A stretch of DNA of 64,000 nt from Haladaptatus paucihalophilus DX253 (GTDB taxonomy: Archaea; Halobacteriota; Halobacteria; Halobacteriales; Haladaptataceae): assembly GCF_000376445.1 (NCBI RefSeq), contig NZ_AQXI01000002.1, positions 62,001 through 126,000 of the forward strand, read 5' to 3'. The number at the start of each line of letters is the position of its first letter. Position 1 is the first letter of the stretch. The notes beneath the pieces are model-generated. The model worked only from the letters and a program-made list of their open reading frames with translations, was not told the DNA's origin and did not search any database. The position numbers and the translations under genes were made by a program. Shown here one piece after another: positions 62,980 to 64,000 of this stretch.

Positions 62980-63164
62980 TAGCCCCGCATCGACCGAAGG
63001 CCACGCTCGACATCTACGGGCCATATCGAGCGGAAGCAACCATACCCGACGAGACTGACCGTTTCACGCCGACACGGAATTCGATTCGTGAACTTCGACG
63101 TATCGGTCGTCGGTTCCTGAAGCCGAATACTTACTCCCCTCGCTCACGTTCATTCTATGGTACA

Positions 63165-63939
63165 ATGGTCGAGAGCGGACTGCGACGGTTGACCAACCGC
63201 CGATGGAAGGTGGGTGTCGGTATCCTTCTGGCCGTCATCCTCATCGTCGTCGGTGGTGTCGCGGTGTACTTCTCGCTTCCACATCACGGGACATCGGCCT
63301 CGGTGCAGTCGGCAGCAAAACGACCCACACGTCTCGATTTCGAAAACAGATGGTGTGACAGTTCTTTCTCCCACGAACGGGACATCGACCGTCGGACTCG
63401 TTTTCTATCCCGGCGCGCGCGTTGCACCGGATGCCTATTATGCCTCTCTCGCACCGCTGGTGCGACGTTCCAACGTGACGGTCTTCGTCCCGAAAATGCC
63501 GTTCAACGTCGCCCTCCTCGATGTGGGCGCTGCGGGGGAAGTCAGGTCTCGGTATCCCAGGATTCGGACGTGGTTCGTCGGCGGACATTCGCTCGGGGGC
63601 GTTGCCGCTTGTCGATATGCGAGCTCACACGACGTCCGAGGACTGGTGCAGTTCGCGTCGTATTGCGATACCAACGTGAGCGAACGTCCGATAGACGTAC
63701 TGAGCGTCACCGGCAGCAGGGATACCGTTTTGGACCGGGAGGCCTACCGTGAGAGTAGAAATCTCCTCCCGCAGAACGCGACGGTCCGCGAAATCGCCGG
63801 AATGAACCACACCGAATTCGGTTCGTATCGCGGTCAGCGAGGGGACTCACGAGCGACCATCTCGTACGACGTCGCCCATCGACGGCTAGCGGATATCCTC
63901 GTTCCGTGGCTGAGCAAATCGGGTACTGCGACTGCGTAG
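63165..63939 (+). pseudogene. alpha/beta hydrolase, frameshifted
   Basis: The N-terminus in one frame is MVESGLRRLTNRRWKVGVG with a strong membrane helix (ILLAVILIVVGGVAVYF). The rest of the gene lies in the +1 frame, with VGLVFYPGARVAPDAYYASL, the nucleophile elbow GGHSLGGVAA and the His region AGMNHTEFGSY. Removing one A from the AAAA run at 63317-63320 joins the frames as VQSAANDPHVSISKTDG. Thus either a one-base insertion inactivated the gene or the base is a sequencing error. The intact protein would be a membrane-anchored or exported serine hydrolase of about 257 residues. Confidence 0.75.
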
Positions 63940-64000
63940 CCCGGCTGTCAACCAGTTCGGTGCTCTGTTCGTCTCGACCCACGCCCGTGCTTTGAACCAT

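Noticed and set aside
63707-64000. minus-strand frame running to the right edge
   Set aside because: Mostly antisense to the hydrolase pseudogene; no protein-like features.
1-64000. tRNA, rRNA or CRISPR features
   Set aside because: TTCGAAT-type strings occur only inside coding genes without cloverleaf context; no spaced direct repeats of CRISPR type were seen. A tRNAscan or CRISPR finder run would be decisive.

Overview
The window is a chromosomal segment of a haloarchaeon (class Halobacteria). The evidence is an acidic proteome, GC-rich third codon positions, many Tat-type (twin-arginine) signal peptides, bat-type HTH and TrmB regulators, archaeal TATA-like promoters and DUF1616/FtsX-type membrane genes. 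The genus cannot be fixed by eye. No rRNA, tRNA or CRISPR array was seen. One isolated hairpin may be an IS200/IS605-type relic.

Layout. (1) 1-8.2 kb: a glutamyl-tRNA-reductase dimerisation-domain protein beside a CGCGG-type peptide of a predicted radical-SAM-modified RiPP family, a divergent bat-type regulator, a single-subunit quinol-type nitric oxide reductase, an amino-acid transporter fused to stress-protein domains, and two secreted or anchored proteins. (2) 8.3-17.6 kb: two very large paralogous FtsX-type permeases with inserted extracytoplasmic domains, placed divergently around a DUF1616 protein, then a polytopic membrane protein. No ATPase gene is beside them. (3) 17.8-34.6 kb: a surface polysaccharide or glycosylation island: GT2 transferase, WecB and WecC (UDP-ManNAcA synthesis), DUF354 protein, GT4 transferase, three alkaline-phosphatase-superfamily proteins, a membrane protein, a flippase, a beta-helix protein and an ROK-type kinase. 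From about 21.3 to 30.6 kb it is visibly AT-rich, suggesting lateral acquisition. (4) 34.7-48.8 kb: a Thr-rich membrane protein and a catabolic/uptake region: amidase, LLM flavin oxidoreductase, bat-type regulator, MmgE/PrpD protein, Rieske protein, amidohydrolase, nitrilase-type hydrolase, UspA, a complete OpuC-like quaternary-amine ABC transporter, a MetE-like methyltransferase and a tiny zinc-finger gene. (5) 49.7-64 kb: a DsbA-like protein, a choice-of-anchor I beta-propeller, and a sugar module made of GH32 fructosidase, ABC ATPase, binding protein, two permeases and a DUF624-like protein. The module is followed by a double-length TrmB regulator that appears fused to a degenerate ribokinase-like domain. 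A frameshifted alpha/beta hydrolase ends the window.

Most notable: the TrmB/ribokinase-like fusion next to a fructan-type uptake operon, the RiPP/HemA-like pair, the ATPase-less twin FtsX permeases, and the three AlkP-like genes in the glycan island.
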